NCBI RefSeq assembly: GCF_005080865.1 | Contig: NZ_CP034861.1 | Coordinates: 372,001 to 436,000, forward strand | Source: Buchnera aphidicola (Muscaphis stroyani) | GTDB taxonomy: Bacteria; Pseudomonadota; Gammaproteobacteria; Enterobacterales; Enterobacteriaceae | DNA: 64,000 nt | Reading direction: 5' to 3' | In this document: one piece after another, positions 52,791 to 62,786 of the stretch | Position numbering within the stretch: the stretch's first letter is position 1 | Layout of the letters: each line of letters starts with the position of its first letter | The notes under the pieces: generated by a model | Databases searched by the model: none | Told to the model about the DNA's origin: nothing | Seen by the model: the letters and a program-made list of their open reading frames with translations, nothing else | Made by a program: the position numbers and the translations under genes

Positions 52791-53738
52791 TTATAAATAT
52801 GAGAGCAATTCTGTCATGTCTTTTGGAAGAGAAACCGTCCAACTCATTTTAGATCGACTAATAGGATGGAAGAGTGATAAATGATTAGCATGTAATGCCT
52901 GACGAGAAAAATAACTTATTCTTTTTTCTACATCCTTACACAATTTATAGTTGAATTTACGATTCATCCCGCTATAAAGTGAATCACCAATCAATGGATG
53001 CCCGATATGCAACATATGAACACGAATTTGGTGTGTTCTTCCTGTTTCTAACTGTATTGATACGTGTGTATGAGAATGAAAACGATTAATTATTTGATAA
53101 TGAGTTACAGATTTTTTACCTAAAGAATGAACCATCATAGATGTTCTTTTCCAATGATGACGGATAATAGGTGCATTTATTGTTCCACCTGAAATCATGC
53201 TTCCCTTGACAATTCCCTGATATTTTCGAATAATTTTTCTATTCTTTAGTGAATTAAATAAAAAATTATAAGCTGTTATTGTTTTTGCAATGACCATTAA
53301 TCCACTGGTATTTTTATCTAAACGGTGAATAATTCCCGCACGCGGCAACTTTATAATTTTTAAGTTAGAATAACGATATAATAAAGCATTAAAAACTGTT
53401 CCTTTATGATTACCTGCTCCCGGATGAACAACTAAACCAGAAGGTTTATTAATAACTAAAATATAATCATCTTCATACACAACATTCAAATAAATATTTT
53501 CAGGAACATCTTGCTTGATATTTTGTGGTATAGGATAAATAGAAATTCTTTCCCCTCCTAATATTTTTTTATCTGGACGATTAGCAATCATGTTATTGAC
53601 GTATACATGATTAAGAAGAATCCACTGTTTTAAACAAGAACGAGAATATTGTTTAAATGATTTAGATAACACTTGATCTAATCTCAATCCTGATGAAGAG
53701 ATATGAGGAACAATTACGGTTAATTCTTTTGTGTTCAA
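52791..53738 (-). CDS. rluD: 23S rRNA pseudouridine synthase RluD
   Basis: Makes pseudouridines 1911, 1915 and 1917 in helix 69. It is 315 aa (E. coli 326). The N-terminal S4 domain (SGLRLDQVLSKSF..SRSCLKQWI) is followed by the catalytic motif IHRLDKNTSGLMVIAK and by RTHQIRVHMLHIGHPLIGD. The start is TTG 53738 with AAGGA eight bases upstream. It is divergent from bamD exactly as in E. coli, which separates it from rluC. Confidence 0.95.
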   Translation of the reverse strand: MNTKELTVIVPHISSSGLRLDQVLSKSFKQYSRSCLKQWILLNHVYVNNMIANRPDKKILGGERISIYPIPQNIKQDVPENIYLNVVYEDDYILVINKPSGLVVHPGAGNHKGTVFNALLYRYSNLKIIKLPRAGIIHRLDKNTSGLMVIAKTITAYNFLFNSLKNRKIIRKYQGIVKGSMISGGTINAPIIRHHWKRTSMMVHSLGKKSVTHYQIINRFHSHTHVSIQLETGRTHQIRVHMLHIGHPLIGDSLYSGMNRKFNYKLCKDVEKRISYFSRQALHANHLSLFHPISRSKMSWTVSLPKDMTELLSYL

Positions 53739-53867
53739 CTTAATTTTCCTTAGTTTTAATTAAAAATATATTTCTCTAAATCTATAATTTTTGTAGAATA
53801 TGATATTCTGTATTACCATCTATAATTTCAAATTATTAAAAAATTAATTAAAATCTTATAAAATCCA

Positions 53868-54623
53868 ATGAAAAAAAAAAATATTATATTTATTTTTATA
53901 ACACTATTTTTGATTTCAATATTACCTTCTAAATCTCTAGGAAATTCTGTATTTTTGATTAATAATATTTCAATTTTAAAAAATCTTAACAAACCAATAA
54001 ATAAAAAAATTAATTATATTAATTCAGATTTAGAAGAAATACCAAAAAACAGTATCAATTCAGAAAAAATAGAGATGAATTTAATCTACAATTTCTATAA
54101 AAATTCAAACTTTAAAATGGCTCAAATGAAAATAGAAAAATTTCAAAGATTGCATCCAAGTCATCCTAATATGGATTATATTACATATGTTCAAATTTTA
54201 ATTAATATTGAAATGGATAAAAATACTACTGATTCAAACTACTTTTTTCTTCGGTTTTTTCCTATAAAACGTTATAAAAATGATCCTATTTATGCAATGA
54301 ATGCATTTTTTCAATTAAAAAAATTTATCAACATTTATCCTAAAAGTTTTTATATTAAAAATGCGAAAAAACATTTAATTTCTTTAAAAAAACGCTTATC
54401 AGAAAATGATTTTGAAATATTAAAGTTTTATTTTACAAATCAAAAATATACAGCAGTCATTAATCGCGGAAAAGATATTCTTCAAAAATATCCAGAAACA
54501 TTAGTTGCTCGAAAAACACTTATATATATGCAAGAATCTTATTCTTCATTAAAAATTTTTAATACAGCTGAAAAAATATCTAAAATAATCTCATCAAACA
54601 AAATTTTCAACTTTTTAAATTAA
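53868..54623 (+). CDS. bamD: Outer-membrane assembly factor BamD, no lipobox
   Basis: TPR-like partner of BamA in beta-barrel assembly, 251 aa (E. coli 245). The family core is recognisable in LIYNFYKNSNFKMAQMKIEKF, HPSHPNMDYI and YKNDPIYAMNAF, and the tail AEKISKIIS. The N-terminus has a hydrophobic signal (IIFIFITLFLISILPS), but there is no Cys anywhere in the protein, so lipidation at a lipobox cannot occur. The first TPR segment is also poorly conserved. The ATG is followed by 11 As, which stay in frame. It is divergent from rluD, as in E. coli. Confidence 0.88.
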   Translation: MKKKNIIFIFITLFLISILPSKSLGNSVFLINNISILKNLNKPINKKINYINSDLEEIPKNSINSEKIEMNLIYNFYKNSNFKMAQMKIEKFQRLHPSHPNMDYITYVQILINIEMDKNTTDSNYFFLRFFPIKRYKNDPIYAMNAFFQLKKFINIYPKSFYIKNAKKHLISLKKRLSENDFEILKFYFTNQKYTAVINRGKDILQKYPETLVARKTLIYMQESYSSLKIFNTAEKISKIISSNKIFNFLN

Positions 54624-54755
54624 TAAATAAAAATTATAATTTTTTATGAAAATACTATATATCATATTTATCATGCCTTTAAATAACATATAAAATTTCA
54701 TCAATAATAATGTGAATTATAATTGATATGAATTTTAAAATTAATAAGAGTAAAT

Positions 54756-57392
54756 ATGAATAAAAGCACAAATCAAATCCGACAAGATTTTTTGAATTTC
54801 TTCAAAGAAAAAAAACATGTAATTATTCCAAGCAGCTCTTTAGTTCCAAATAATGACTCTACGCTATTATTTACCAATGCAGGAATGAATCAATTTAAAG
54901 ATATTTTTTTAGGTTTAAAAAAAACAAAACATGCTCGTGTTACCACAGTTCAACGCTGCTTAAGAACTGGAGGAAAACATAATGATTTAGAAAACGTAGG
55001 ATATACTCATAGGCATCATACTTTTTTTGAAATGCTTGGTAATTTTAGTTTTGGTGATTATTTCAAAAAAAAAGCTATTATGTATGCATGGGAGTTATTA
55101 ACTTCTAAAAAATGGTTTAATATACCAAAACATAGACTATGGATAACAGTCTATGAACATGATGATGAAACTTATAAAATATGGAACCAAACAATTCAAA
55201 TACCTTCTGAAAGAATCATAAAAATAGGTGATTATGAAAACCATAAATATAATTCTGATAATTTTTGGCAAATGGGTGATAGCGGACCATGCGGACCGTG
55301 TACTGAGATTTTTTATGATTATGGGAAAAACGCTTTAAATAGTTCTTCTGAATTTATAAAAAATGAAAATCATCGATTTGTAGAAATTTGGAATATTGTT
55401 TTTATAGAATATAATCGTATTTCACAAACACAAATAATTTCTTTAAAACAAAAATCCATTGACACAGGCATGGGGTTGGAAAGAATCTCGTCTATTTTAC
55501 AAAATGTAAATTCTAATTACAATATAGATATATTTCAAACATTAATTAAATCCATATCTCAATTCAGCAAAGTTCAAGATTTTAATAATATTTCTTTAAA
55601 AGTTATTGCTGATCATATTAGAGCTTGTTCCTTTATTATTGCGGATAATATATTTCCTTCAAATGAACAACATGGATATGTTTTAAGAAGAATTATTAGA
55701 CGAGCACTAAGTCATGGATATAAAATAGGAATAAAACAACATTTTTTTTACAAACTAGTTCCGAATGTCATTCGATCTATGGGAATATCTGCTAATATAT
55801 TGAAAGATAAACAAAAAAAAATAGAAGATGTTTTAAAATCAGAAGAAATGCAGTTTTCTAAAACACTAGAAAAAGGTCTGCAAGTATTAAATAAAGAAAT
55901 TAAAAATCTAGATAATCAAATCCTACCAGGAGAAATTGTTTTTTATCTGCATGATACTTTTGGATTTCCTTCTGATTTAACAGAAGATTTTTGTCGTGAA
56001 AAAAATATTAAAATAGATCATGATGGATATCAAAAAGCTAAAAAAAATCAAAAAAATCAATCTAATTTAAAAAAACCATTTTATAAAAATTATAATAATA
56101 ATATTTTTTTCAACGATTCATGTATTTTTGAAGGTTATCAAAAACATAAAACTAAATCAATTATAAAATATATTTTTGTAAAAGACCAATCTGTTTTAAA
56201 TATTACTAAAAACGAAGTTGGAATTATTTATCTCGATAAAACATCGTTTTACGCAGAATCTGGAGGTCAAATAGGGGACATAGGCTATATATATTACAAA
56301 AAATCATGTTTTATAGTCGAAAAAACAAAAAAATACGGAAATACAATAGGGCACATTGGAAAATTGATTTCAGGAACGATGACAGTCAATCAATCTGTGT
56401 ATAATAAAATTGATAAACTTTATAGAAGTTCTGTTTCATTAAATCACTCAGCAACACATTTACTGCATGCAGCATTACGTAATACTTTAGGAGATGGAGT
56501 TGTTCAAAAAGGATCTTTTATATGTAATTCATATTTAAGATTTGATTTTTCTTACTCTAAATTAATTGACACATTTCATATACAAGAAATTGAAAATATC
56601 GTTAATGTTCAAATTCGAAATAATATTTTTATTAAAATTAAAGAAATGAGCTTTGAAGAAGCAAAAACTAAAAAAGCCACTGCATTATTTGAAAATCAAT
56701 ATAAATCTACTGTTCGAGTTGTATTTATAAGCAATTTTTCAATAGAATTATGTGGAGGTACGCATGCAAAAAGAACTGGTGATATTGGTCTTCTAAAAAT
56801 TATTTCTCAATCAAGTGTAGCATCTGGAATTAAAAGAATAGAAGCTGTAACGGGACAAGAGGCTATTAACTATTTTCAAAAACAAGATAATAACATTCAA
56901 GATATCTCTTTCATGTTAAAAGTTAAAAGTTTTGATATGAAAGAAAAAATTAAAAAATTAATTCATCAAATCAAGTATTTAGAAAAAAAAATACAAGAAT
57001 TTCAAAAAAAAGAAAATACACATCAAGTAAAAACATTATCTAACAATGCATATGATATTCAAGGAACAAAAGTTTTAATACACACATTTTACAATTATGA
57101 TCATAAATCTTTAAGAGTAATATCAGATCAAATTACAGAAAAACTAAAAAGTTCAATTATTGTATTAGTTAATGTTACTAACAATCATTTTAATGTAATA
57201 ACTAAAGTAACAAAAAACTTAATTAACTTTATTACTGCATCAAGCATTATTAACATGATCGTAACTAAAACAAATGGAAAAGGAGGTGGAAAAAAACATA
57301 TTGCTGAAGGTAGAGGTTTAAATATAAACATAATTCCTGAAATTTTACAAAATATTAAAATTTGGATTAATAAAAAATTAAAAAATAAGTAA
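54756..57392 (+). CDS. alaS: Alanyl-tRNA synthetase
   Basis: Class II synthetase, 878 aa (E. coli 876). The catalytic domain has TNAGMNQFKDIFLG and RHHTFFEMLGNFSFGDYF. The editing domain zinc ligands are HSATHLLH and the Cys-x-x-x-His of CGGTHAKRTGD. A coiled coil (about 730-765) and the C-Ala domain with GGGKKHIAEGRG close it. AAGAG precedes the ATG. csrA follows, as in E. coli; recA and recX are missing upstream. Confidence 0.98.
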   Translation: MNKSTNQIRQDFLNFFKEKKHVIIPSSSLVPNNDSTLLFTNAGMNQFKDIFLGLKKTKHARVTTVQRCLRTGGKHNDLENVGYTHRHHTFFEMLGNFSFGDYFKKKAIMYAWELLTSKKWFNIPKHRLWITVYEHDDETYKIWNQTIQIPSERIIKIGDYENHKYNSDNFWQMGDSGPCGPCTEIFYDYGKNALNSSSEFIKNENHRFVEIWNIVFIEYNRISQTQIISLKQKSIDTGMGLERISSILQNVNSNYNIDIFQTLIKSISQFSKVQDFNNISLKVIADHIRACSFIIADNIFPSNEQHGYVLRRIIRRALSHGYKIGIKQHFFYKLVPNVIRSMGISANILKDKQKKIEDVLKSEEMQFSKTLEKGLQVLNKEIKNLDNQILPGEIVFYLHDTFGFPSDLTEDFCREKNIKIDHDGYQKAKKNQKNQSNLKKPFYKNYNNNIFFNDSCIFEGYQKHKTKSIIKYIFVKDQSVLNITKNEVGIIYLDKTSFYAESGGQIGDIGYIYYKKSCFIVEKTKKYGNTIGHIGKLISGTMTVNQSVYNKIDKLYRSSVSLNHSATHLLHAALRNTLGDGVVQKGSFICNSYLRFDFSYSKLIDTFHIQEIENIVNVQIRNNIFIKIKEMSFEEAKTKKATALFENQYKSTVRVVFISNFSIELCGGTHAKRTGDIGLLKIISQSSVASGIKRIEAVTGQEAINYFQKQDNNIQDISFMLKVKSFDMKEKIKKLIHQIKYLEKKIQEFQKKENTHQVKTLSNNAYDIQGTKVLIHTFYNYDHKSLRVISDQITEKLKSSIIVLVNVTNNHFNVITKVTKNLINFITASSIINMIVTKTNGKGGGKKHIAEGRGLNINIIPEILQNIKIWINKKLKNK

Positions 57393-57487
57393 AGTTTTTT
57401 GAAAAAACATATTTATACATTTAAAAAAATTATTTTGAATCAAAAATATATTTTTTAAAATAATATCTATATATATTATATTCATGT

Positions 57488-57517
57488 TTAACGGTCTACA
57501 TTTTAACCCTGTATTAT
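57488..57517 (+). promoter_or_regulatory. Possible csrA promoter
   Basis: TTAACG (57488-57493) and TATTAT (57512-57517), 18 nt apart, each match the sigma-70 consensus at four or five positions. The 60 bases around them are clearly GC-richer than other spacers, which suggests a constrained leader upstream of csrA. Confidence 0.35.
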
Positions 57518-57578
57518 TCATAACGCCAGGAATTAAATAGGTCAAACTTTTCTTTTTTATCTTGCAAGGAGCAAAAAA

Positions 57579-57764
57579 ATGCTTATTCTAACTCGTCGAG
57601 TAGGCGAAACGTTAATAATTGGCGATGAAATAACTGTAACAGTACTAGGAGTTAAAGGTAATCAAGTTCGTATTGGTGTGAATGCCCCTAAAGAAGTTTC
57701 GGTACATCGTGAAGAAATATATCAACGTATTCAATCTGAAAAAAAACAAAAAAAAAGTTTATGA
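57579..57764 (+). CDS. csrA: Carbon storage regulator CsrA
   Basis: RNA-binding post-transcriptional regulator, 61 aa as in E. coli. [18 protein letters not shown] and [25 protein letters not shown] are almost unchanged, including Leu4, Arg6 and Arg44, which bind GGA motifs. The ribosome binding site is AAGGAG. No csrB/csrC-like RNA is visible nearby. Its base composition is less AT-rich than its neighbours, indicating strong purifying selection. Confidence 0.98.
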   Translation: MLILTRRVGETLIIGDEITVTVLGVKGNQVRIGVNAPKEVSVHREEIYQRIQSEKKQKKSL

Positions 57765-57770
57765 TTTAAA

Positions 57771-57801
57771 CTGCATCTTGATTATTTCAATTAAGATGCA
57801 G
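57771..57801 (+). terminator. Terminator of csrA
   Basis: The stem CTGCATCTT (57771-57779) pairs with AAGATGCAG (57793-57801), continues through one G-T and three A-T pairs, and has a 5-nt loop. It starts six bases after the csrA stop and is followed by ATCAATTTATATT. Confidence 0.65.
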
Positions 57802-57861
57802 ATCAATTTATATTCATATATCAAGTAAATAAAAATCTGTTTATTTTAAAAATAAAAATAT

Positions 57862-57890
57862 TTGACTTATAAAAAAAAAAAAAGTAAATT
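57862..57890 (+). promoter_or_regulatory. Possible promoter of the tRNA-Ser/tRNA-Arg unit
   Basis: TTGACT (57862-57867) and TAAATT (57885-57890) are separated by 17 bases, mostly a run of 13 As. The predicted start would lie about 20 bases before tRNA-Ser. Confidence 0.4.
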
Positions 57891-57915
57891 AGAATTAGAA
57901 AAAATTAAATCAACA

Positions 57916-58004
57916 GGTGAGATGGCCGAGAGGATTAAGGCACTCCCCTGCTAAGGGAACATGTAGAAAAAACTGCATCGAGGGTTCGAATCCCTCTCTC
58001 ACCG
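57916..58004 (+). tRNA. tRNA-Ser (anticodon GCU)
   Basis: 89 nt. The acceptor GGTGAGA pairs with TCTCACC, discriminator G. The anticodon loop TGCTAAG gives GCT, reading AGU/AGC. A long variable arm (ATGTAG..CTGCAT) is typical of Ser. T arm GAGGGTTCGAATCCCTC. CCA is not encoded. It corresponds to E. coli serV beside csrA. Confidence 0.97.
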
Positions 58005-58046
58005 TTAATATGATTTTTTTATTTTATAAATCATAACATTTAAATT

Positions 58047-58120
58047 GCATCCGTAGCTCAGTTGGATAGAGTACTCGGCTACGAACCGAGCGGTCGAAGG
58101 TTCGAATCCTTCCGGATGCA
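58047..58120 (+). tRNA. tRNA-Arg (anticodon ACG)
   Basis: 74 nt. Acceptor GCATCCG with CGGATGC, discriminator A. Anticodon stem CTCGG/CCGAG with loop CTACGAA gives ACG, expected to be edited to ICG by TadA and to read CGU/CGC/CGA. T arm GAAGGTTCGAATCCTTC. CCA is not encoded. It represents the E. coli argVYZQ cluster reduced to one copy. Confidence 0.97.
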
Positions 58121-58228
58121 AATAACAAAAATTAATATTCAAACTCACATTTCTTATTTAAAATCATAAATGCTTTATATTAATGAAATAAAAAATAGCT
58201 AACTTTCTTCCAAAAACAGGAGAAAAAA

Positions 58229-59797
58229 TTGATACAAGATATTTCACAAAAAATTTCTTGGCTTCAAGAAAACCCTTTAATATTAAAAGGAATTTGTAGA
58301 GGAATTGAACGTGAAACCTTAAGAGTTGAAAAAAATGGTCATTTTTCTAAAAATATGCATCCCTATTTAATAGGATCCTCTTTGACTCATCAATGGATTA
58401 CTACTGATTTTGCAGAAAATTTATTAGAATTTATCACACCCACTAGCACAAATATAGATAAATTAATGTTTTTTTTAAAAGATCTCCATTCTTTTGTTGC
58501 ATCTTCAATAAAAAATGAACGTATGTGGCCTTTTAGTATTCCATATATTGGAAATAAAAAAACAAATATAAAAATTGCTCAATATGGCAATTCTAATCTT
58601 GGAAAAATGAAAACTACTTATCGAATAGGGTTAAAAAAAAGATATGGAAGTTTTATAAATACTATTGCAGGTGTACATTATAATTTTTCATTGCCTATAA
58701 AATTTTGGAAAGAATGGAATAAACAACAGAATAACAAATATTACAATGATTATATTTCAAATGGATACTTGCATTTAATTAGAAATTATTATAGATTTGG
58801 GTGGATTATTACTTATTTATTTGGATCTTCACCAGCAATATCCTCAAATTTTATAAAACCTAAAAATAAAAAGTATATTTTTAAAAAATATAACGAAAAT
58901 GTTTTGTATTTACCTTGGGCTACTTCATTAAGATTAAGTGATATTGGATACACAAAAACTGCAATAGAAGATTTAAACATTACGTTTAACAATCTGAACT
59001 CATATACTTCATCATTAAAAAAAGCACTTCACACATCTTCTGATAAGTTTGCTCGATTGAAATTAAAAGATAAAAAAGGAAATTTTCAACAGTTAAATAC
59101 AAATATATTACAAATGGAAAATGAACTTTATACACAAATAAGACCAAAAAGACGTTTGTATCCTGGAGAATCATTAATAAATGCTCTAGCCAATAGAGGA
59201 GTAGAATACGTAGAAGTTCGATCTTTAGACACAAATCCTTTTTCACCCATAGGAATTAATAAAAATCAAATACTGTTATTAGATTTGTTTTTAATTTGGT
59301 GCACTTTAATTGAGTCACCTGAAATGAAAAAAAAAGATTTTTTATTAGCGTCAAAAAATTGGGAAAAAATTGTTTTAGAAGGTAGAAAACCTTATCAAAC
59401 TATCTATATAAATACAAAAAATGAAAAAATTACTTTAATTGAAATGGGAAAAACAATATTTAAAGATTTAAAAATGATAGCAAAAGTAATTGATTTTAAT
59501 GATAAGAATACTCCATATTACAAAGCTTGCCAAAAATTTATGAAATATCTTTATGATCCAGATCTAACTTATTCATCTAAATTATTAAGATTAATTCTTC
59601 GTAAAGGAATAAAATTTTCTGGATTAGAATTAGCTAATCAGCATTATAAAGCTCTTATTAGCAGACACTGTTCTGACGAAAATCTCGCTCTTTTAAAAAA
59701 AGAAACTAAACGATCTCATGACAAACAAAAAAAAATAGAAAAAGAAGATTCACTTTCTTTTAGAGAATATATTAAAAAAATAATTCTCCCATGTTAA
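58229..59797 (+). CDS. gshA: Glutamate-cysteine ligase
   Basis: First step of glutathione synthesis; 522 aa (E. coli 518). The start is TTG 58229 with CAGGAG upstream; the E. coli gene also begins with [51 protein letters not shown] and [15 protein letters not shown] are all conserved. It stands after the tRNA pair, as gshA follows the argQ region in E. coli. The partner gene gshB is not seen in this window. Confidence 0.97.
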   Translation: MIQDISQKISWLQENPLILKGICRGIERETLRVEKNGHFSKNMHPYLIGSSLTHQWITTDFAENLLEFITPTSTNIDKLMFFLKDLHSFVASSIKNERMWPFSIPYIGNKKTNIKIAQYGNSNLGKMKTTYRIGLKKRYGSFINTIAGVHYNFSLPIKFWKEWNKQQNNKYYNDYISNGYLHLIRNYYRFGWIITYLFGSSPAISSNFIKPKNKKYIFKKYNENVLYLPWATSLRLSDIGYTKTAIEDLNITFNNLNSYTSSLKKALHTSSDKFARLKLKDKKGNFQQLNTNILQMENELYTQIRPKRRLYPGESLINALANRGVEYVEVRSLDTNPFSPIGINKNQILLLDLFLIWCTLIESPEMKKKDFLLASKNWEKIVLEGRKPYQTIYINTKNEKITLIEMGKTIFKDLKMIAKVIDFNDKNTPYYKACQKFMKYLYDPDLTYSSKLLRLILRKGIKFSGLELANQHYKALISRHCSDENLALLKKETKRSHDKQKKIEKEDSLSFREYIKKIILPC

Positions 59798-59807
59798 AAA
59801 CATGGGG
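59787..59807. terminator. Hairpin overlapping the gshA stop, possible metK terminator
   Basis: CCCATGTT pairs with AACATGGG, extended by one T-G pair, across an AAA loop, and includes the gshA stop codon. No T-run follows on the + strand; on the minus strand GAATTATTTTTTT follows, about 120 bases beyond the metK stop. Confidence 0.42.
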
Positions 59808-59929
59808 AAAGAATATAAAAAATTAATATTTTGAATTCATAACAAACAATGTTTTGCTTTACAACTTTAAAAAATATTTTTAACATGCTTTATTTTAATA
59901 ATTTTATCAATTAAATTGATGTTAAAAAA

Positions 59930-61069
59930 TTATTGCAACAATTCTTTTACCTTATCAATTTTTTCCCATGGAAATTCTTCTCTTCCGAAATGACCATAAA
60001 CAGCTGTTTTTAAATAAATAGGTTGAAGAAGGTTAAGCATTTTAATTAGTCCGTATGGACGCAAATCAAAAACATCACGAATTAAAGAAATTAAATATTT
60101 GTTACTTACTTTCCCAGTACCAAAAGTTTCTACCATAATTGAAGTTGGTTCAGATACCCCTATTGCATAGGATAATTGAATTTCACAACGATCAGATAAG
60201 CCAGCAGCTACAATATTTTTAGCCACATATCTTGCAGCATATGCTGCAGATCTATCTACTTTAGAAGGATCTTTTCCAGAAAAAGCACCTCCTCCGTGTC
60301 TTGACATGCCGCCATATGTATCAACTATAATTTTGCGACCTGTTAAGCCGCAATCTCCCATTGGACCACCAATTACAAATCTACCAGTAGGGTTAATAAA
60401 GAATTTTGTATTTTTTGTTAACCATTTTTTTGGTAAAACTTTTTTTATAATTTCTTCCATAACGGCTTCAATTAAATTTTTTTGATTAATATTTTCTTTA
60501 TGTTGAGTAGAAAAAACTACAGCATCTATCCCAACAATATTTCCTTCATTATATTGAAATGTTACTTGACTTTTTGCATCCGGCCTTAGCCAATTTAAAA
60601 TGTTATTTTTTCTTAATTCAGATTGTTTTTTAACTAACAGATGAGCATAAGTAATAGGAGCTGGCATTAATACATCAGTTTCATTTGTAGCATAGCCAAA
60701 TATAATACCTTGATCTCCAGCCCCTTGATCTAAAGGGTCAAATCGTTCTACTCCTTGGTTAATATCTGGTGATTGTTTTCCTATAGCACTTAGAACTGCA
60801 CAAGAATTAGCGTCGAATCCTGCGTCAGAATCAACGTAACCGATATTACTGATAGTATTTCGAGTTATTTCTTCAACATCAACCCATGCAGTTGTAGTAA
60901 TTTCTCCTCCAATTAAAACCATTCCTGTTTTAACATAAGTTTCACAAGCAACGTGCGCTCTTTCATCTTGTTTAAGTATTTCATCAAGTAATGCATCAGA
61001 AATTTGATCGGCAATCTTATCTGGGTGGCCTTCAGATACTGATTCAGATGTGAATAAATATTCGGTCAT
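59930..61069 (-). CDS. metK: S-adenosylmethionine synthase
   Basis: Makes SAM from ATP and methionine; 379 aa (E. coli 384). The start at 61069 ([18 protein letters not shown]) has GAGGA eight bases upstream and matches E. coli; ATG 61084 would add five residues. [22 protein letters not shown] and [10 protein letters not shown] are conserved. SAM feeds RlmE, TrmD and RsmE encoded here. No Met box was recognised upstream. Confidence 0.97.
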   Translation of the reverse strand: MTEYLFTSESVSEGHPDKIADQISDALLDEILKQDERAHVACETYVKTGMVLIGGEITTTAWVDVEEITRNTISNIGYVDSDAGFDANSCAVLSAIGKQSPDINQGVERFDPLDQGAGDQGIIFGYATNETDVLMPAPITYAHLLVKKQSELRKNNILNWLRPDAKSQVTFQYNEGNIVGIDAVVFSTQHKENINQKNLIEAVMEEIIKKVLPKKWLTKNTKFFINPTGRFVIGGPMGDCGLTGRKIIVDTYGGMSRHGGGAFSGKDPSKVDRSAAYAARYVAKNIVAAGLSDRCEIQLSYAIGVSEPTSIMVETFGTGKVSNKYLISLIRDVFDLRPYGLIKMLNLLQPIYLKTAVYGHFGREEFPWEKIDKVKELLQ

Positions 61070-61269
61070 ATTTTTATTCCTCATTTTTGATTATTTGAAA
61101 ATAATTCTACTAAAAATATAAAAAATTTAAAAAATTTTTATATATGTTAATTCTTTTTTATTAGTTATACTATACTGCATTAAGAATAAGCGTTAATTTT
61201 AAAATAATTATATAAATATTATTATCAGGATAATGTTTAATATGTATTTAAAAAATAAATTCAAATAAA

Positions 61270-62015
61270 ATGATAAAAAAAATATTTATCCCCATAATCA
61301 GTATATTATTTTTTTTTTATCTTCAAATAAAAAAACGAATTTTAAAAAAAATAATATAAAAAACTTTTACCAAGCAAAAATTGAAGCAATTAAAATTCAT
61401 AAATATGCACCTAATTCTTTTTATTGTGGATGTAAAATTATTTGGAAAGAAAAAAAAGGAATCCCAGATTTATTATCATGCGGATATAAAGTTCGAAAAA
61501 ATAAAAATAGAGCAACAAGAATTGAATGGGAACACGTAGTACCTGCATGGCAATTTGGAAATAAAAAGACATGCTGGAAAAAAGGCGGCCGAAAAAAATG
61601 TAAAAATAATAAAGAATATAAATTTTTTGAATCTGATTTGCATAATTTACAGCCTTCTATTGGTGAAATTAATGCAGATAGATCTAATTTTATGTATGGT
61701 TTATTGAATCATCATTATGATTTAAAACAATATGGAAAATGTAAAATGAGAATAGATTTTAAAAAAAAAATAGCTGAACCTCCTGAACAAGCTAGAGGTA
61801 GTATCGCTAGAACTTATTTTTATATGCATAAAAAATATAAATTTTATTTATCTAAAGCACAAAAAAAATTATTTAAAATATGGAATAAAAACTATCCTGT
61901 TACTGAATGGGAGTGTAAAAGAGATCAATTGATTTTTAATGTTCAAGGAAATCATAATCAATATGTTTATACGATGTGCGAAAAATATAAATTACATTTA
62001 ACATTAAAAAAATAA
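61270..62015 (+). CDS. endA: Endonuclease I (EndA), frameshifted in a poly(T) run of the signal peptide
   Basis: Periplasmic/secreted DNA endonuclease of the beta-beta-alpha metal type. From ATG 61270 the frame reads [16 protein letters not shown] and then leaves frame at ten Ts (61309-61318), ending at a TAA near 61359. One more T gives a signal peptide ending FFFLSSN, followed by the full mature enzyme. The mature part has [29 protein letters not shown], catalytic His in [10 protein letters not shown] and Asn in [13 protein letters not shown]. Restored length is 248 aa (E. coli 235). Without correction the mature domain has no ATG before 61638. Lies between metK and rsmE as in E. coli (minus galP). 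Confidence 0.87.
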
Positions 62016-62029
62016 AAGAAATTTAAAAA

Positions 62030-62769
62030 ATGAAAAATCGAATTCCACGCATCTATATTAATAGTAATTTAAAAATCAATCAAAATCTTGATTTATTCGA
62101 ACATAATGTTCATTACATTAAAAAAGTTTTACGAATGAAAATTAAGGATAAATTAGAAATTTTTAACAACACTAATTATGTATTTTTTGCTGAAATAATA
62201 AATATAAAAAAAAATGAAATTAACGTCAAAATTTTTCAGAATGAATTAAAAAATACTGAATCTTGTTTATATACCCATTTGGGACAAGTTATTTCAAAAA
62301 ATAAAAAAATGGATTTTGCGATACAAAAATCTGTAGAAATGGGAGTAAACTCTATTACTCCTTTATTTTCTCAATATTGTGTTATTCAAAAAAAAAAGAT
62401 TATATCTCAAAAAAAATAATACACTGGAAGAAAATTGCTATTTCTGCCTGTCAACAATGCAATAGAAATATTGTTCCAAAAATTCACAATCCTAATCATT
62501 TAATCGAATGGTGTAAAAATAAAAAAAATAGCGATACAAAAATACTATTTAATAAAGAATCTTTGTTAAAAATAAATAAATTTTCAAAATCAATTCAACG
62601 AATTCAATTATTAATAGGTCCTGAAGGAGGTTTTTCTTCTGAAGAAATAAAAGAAATTATTAATTCTGGATTTGTGTCAATATCACTTGGTCCTAGAAAA
62701 TTAAGAACAGAAACTGCTGCTCTTGCAGCAATGACTGCTCTTCAAATGAGGTTTGGAGATTTAAGTTAA
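62030..62769 (+). CDS. rsmE: 16S rRNA m3U1498 methyltransferase RsmE, frameshifted in a poly(A) run
   Basis: SPOUT methyltransferase acting on U1498 of 16S rRNA. The first part (62030-62419) has RIPRIYINSNL, HYIKKVLRMK, THLGQVISKNKKMDFAIQK and SITPLFSQYC, then meets ten As (62388-62397) and stops at TAA 62417-62419. The second part, from KKDYISKKIIHWKKIAISACQQCNRN through the knot motifs LLIGPEGGFSSEE and LGPRKLRTETAAL, is one frame over. One added A joins them into 246 aa (E. coli 243), preserving the Cys-to-Trp spacing of the family. Either slippage-rescued, an undercall or a recent break. It follows endA by 14 bases. Confidence 0.9.
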
Positions 62770-62786
62770 TTAAAACTGATTTTGTT

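Noticed and set aside
57868-57883. 13-A run before tRNA-Ser as a further frameshift site
   Set aside because: It is intergenic, so no reading frame is affected; it probably only forms part of the promoter spacer.
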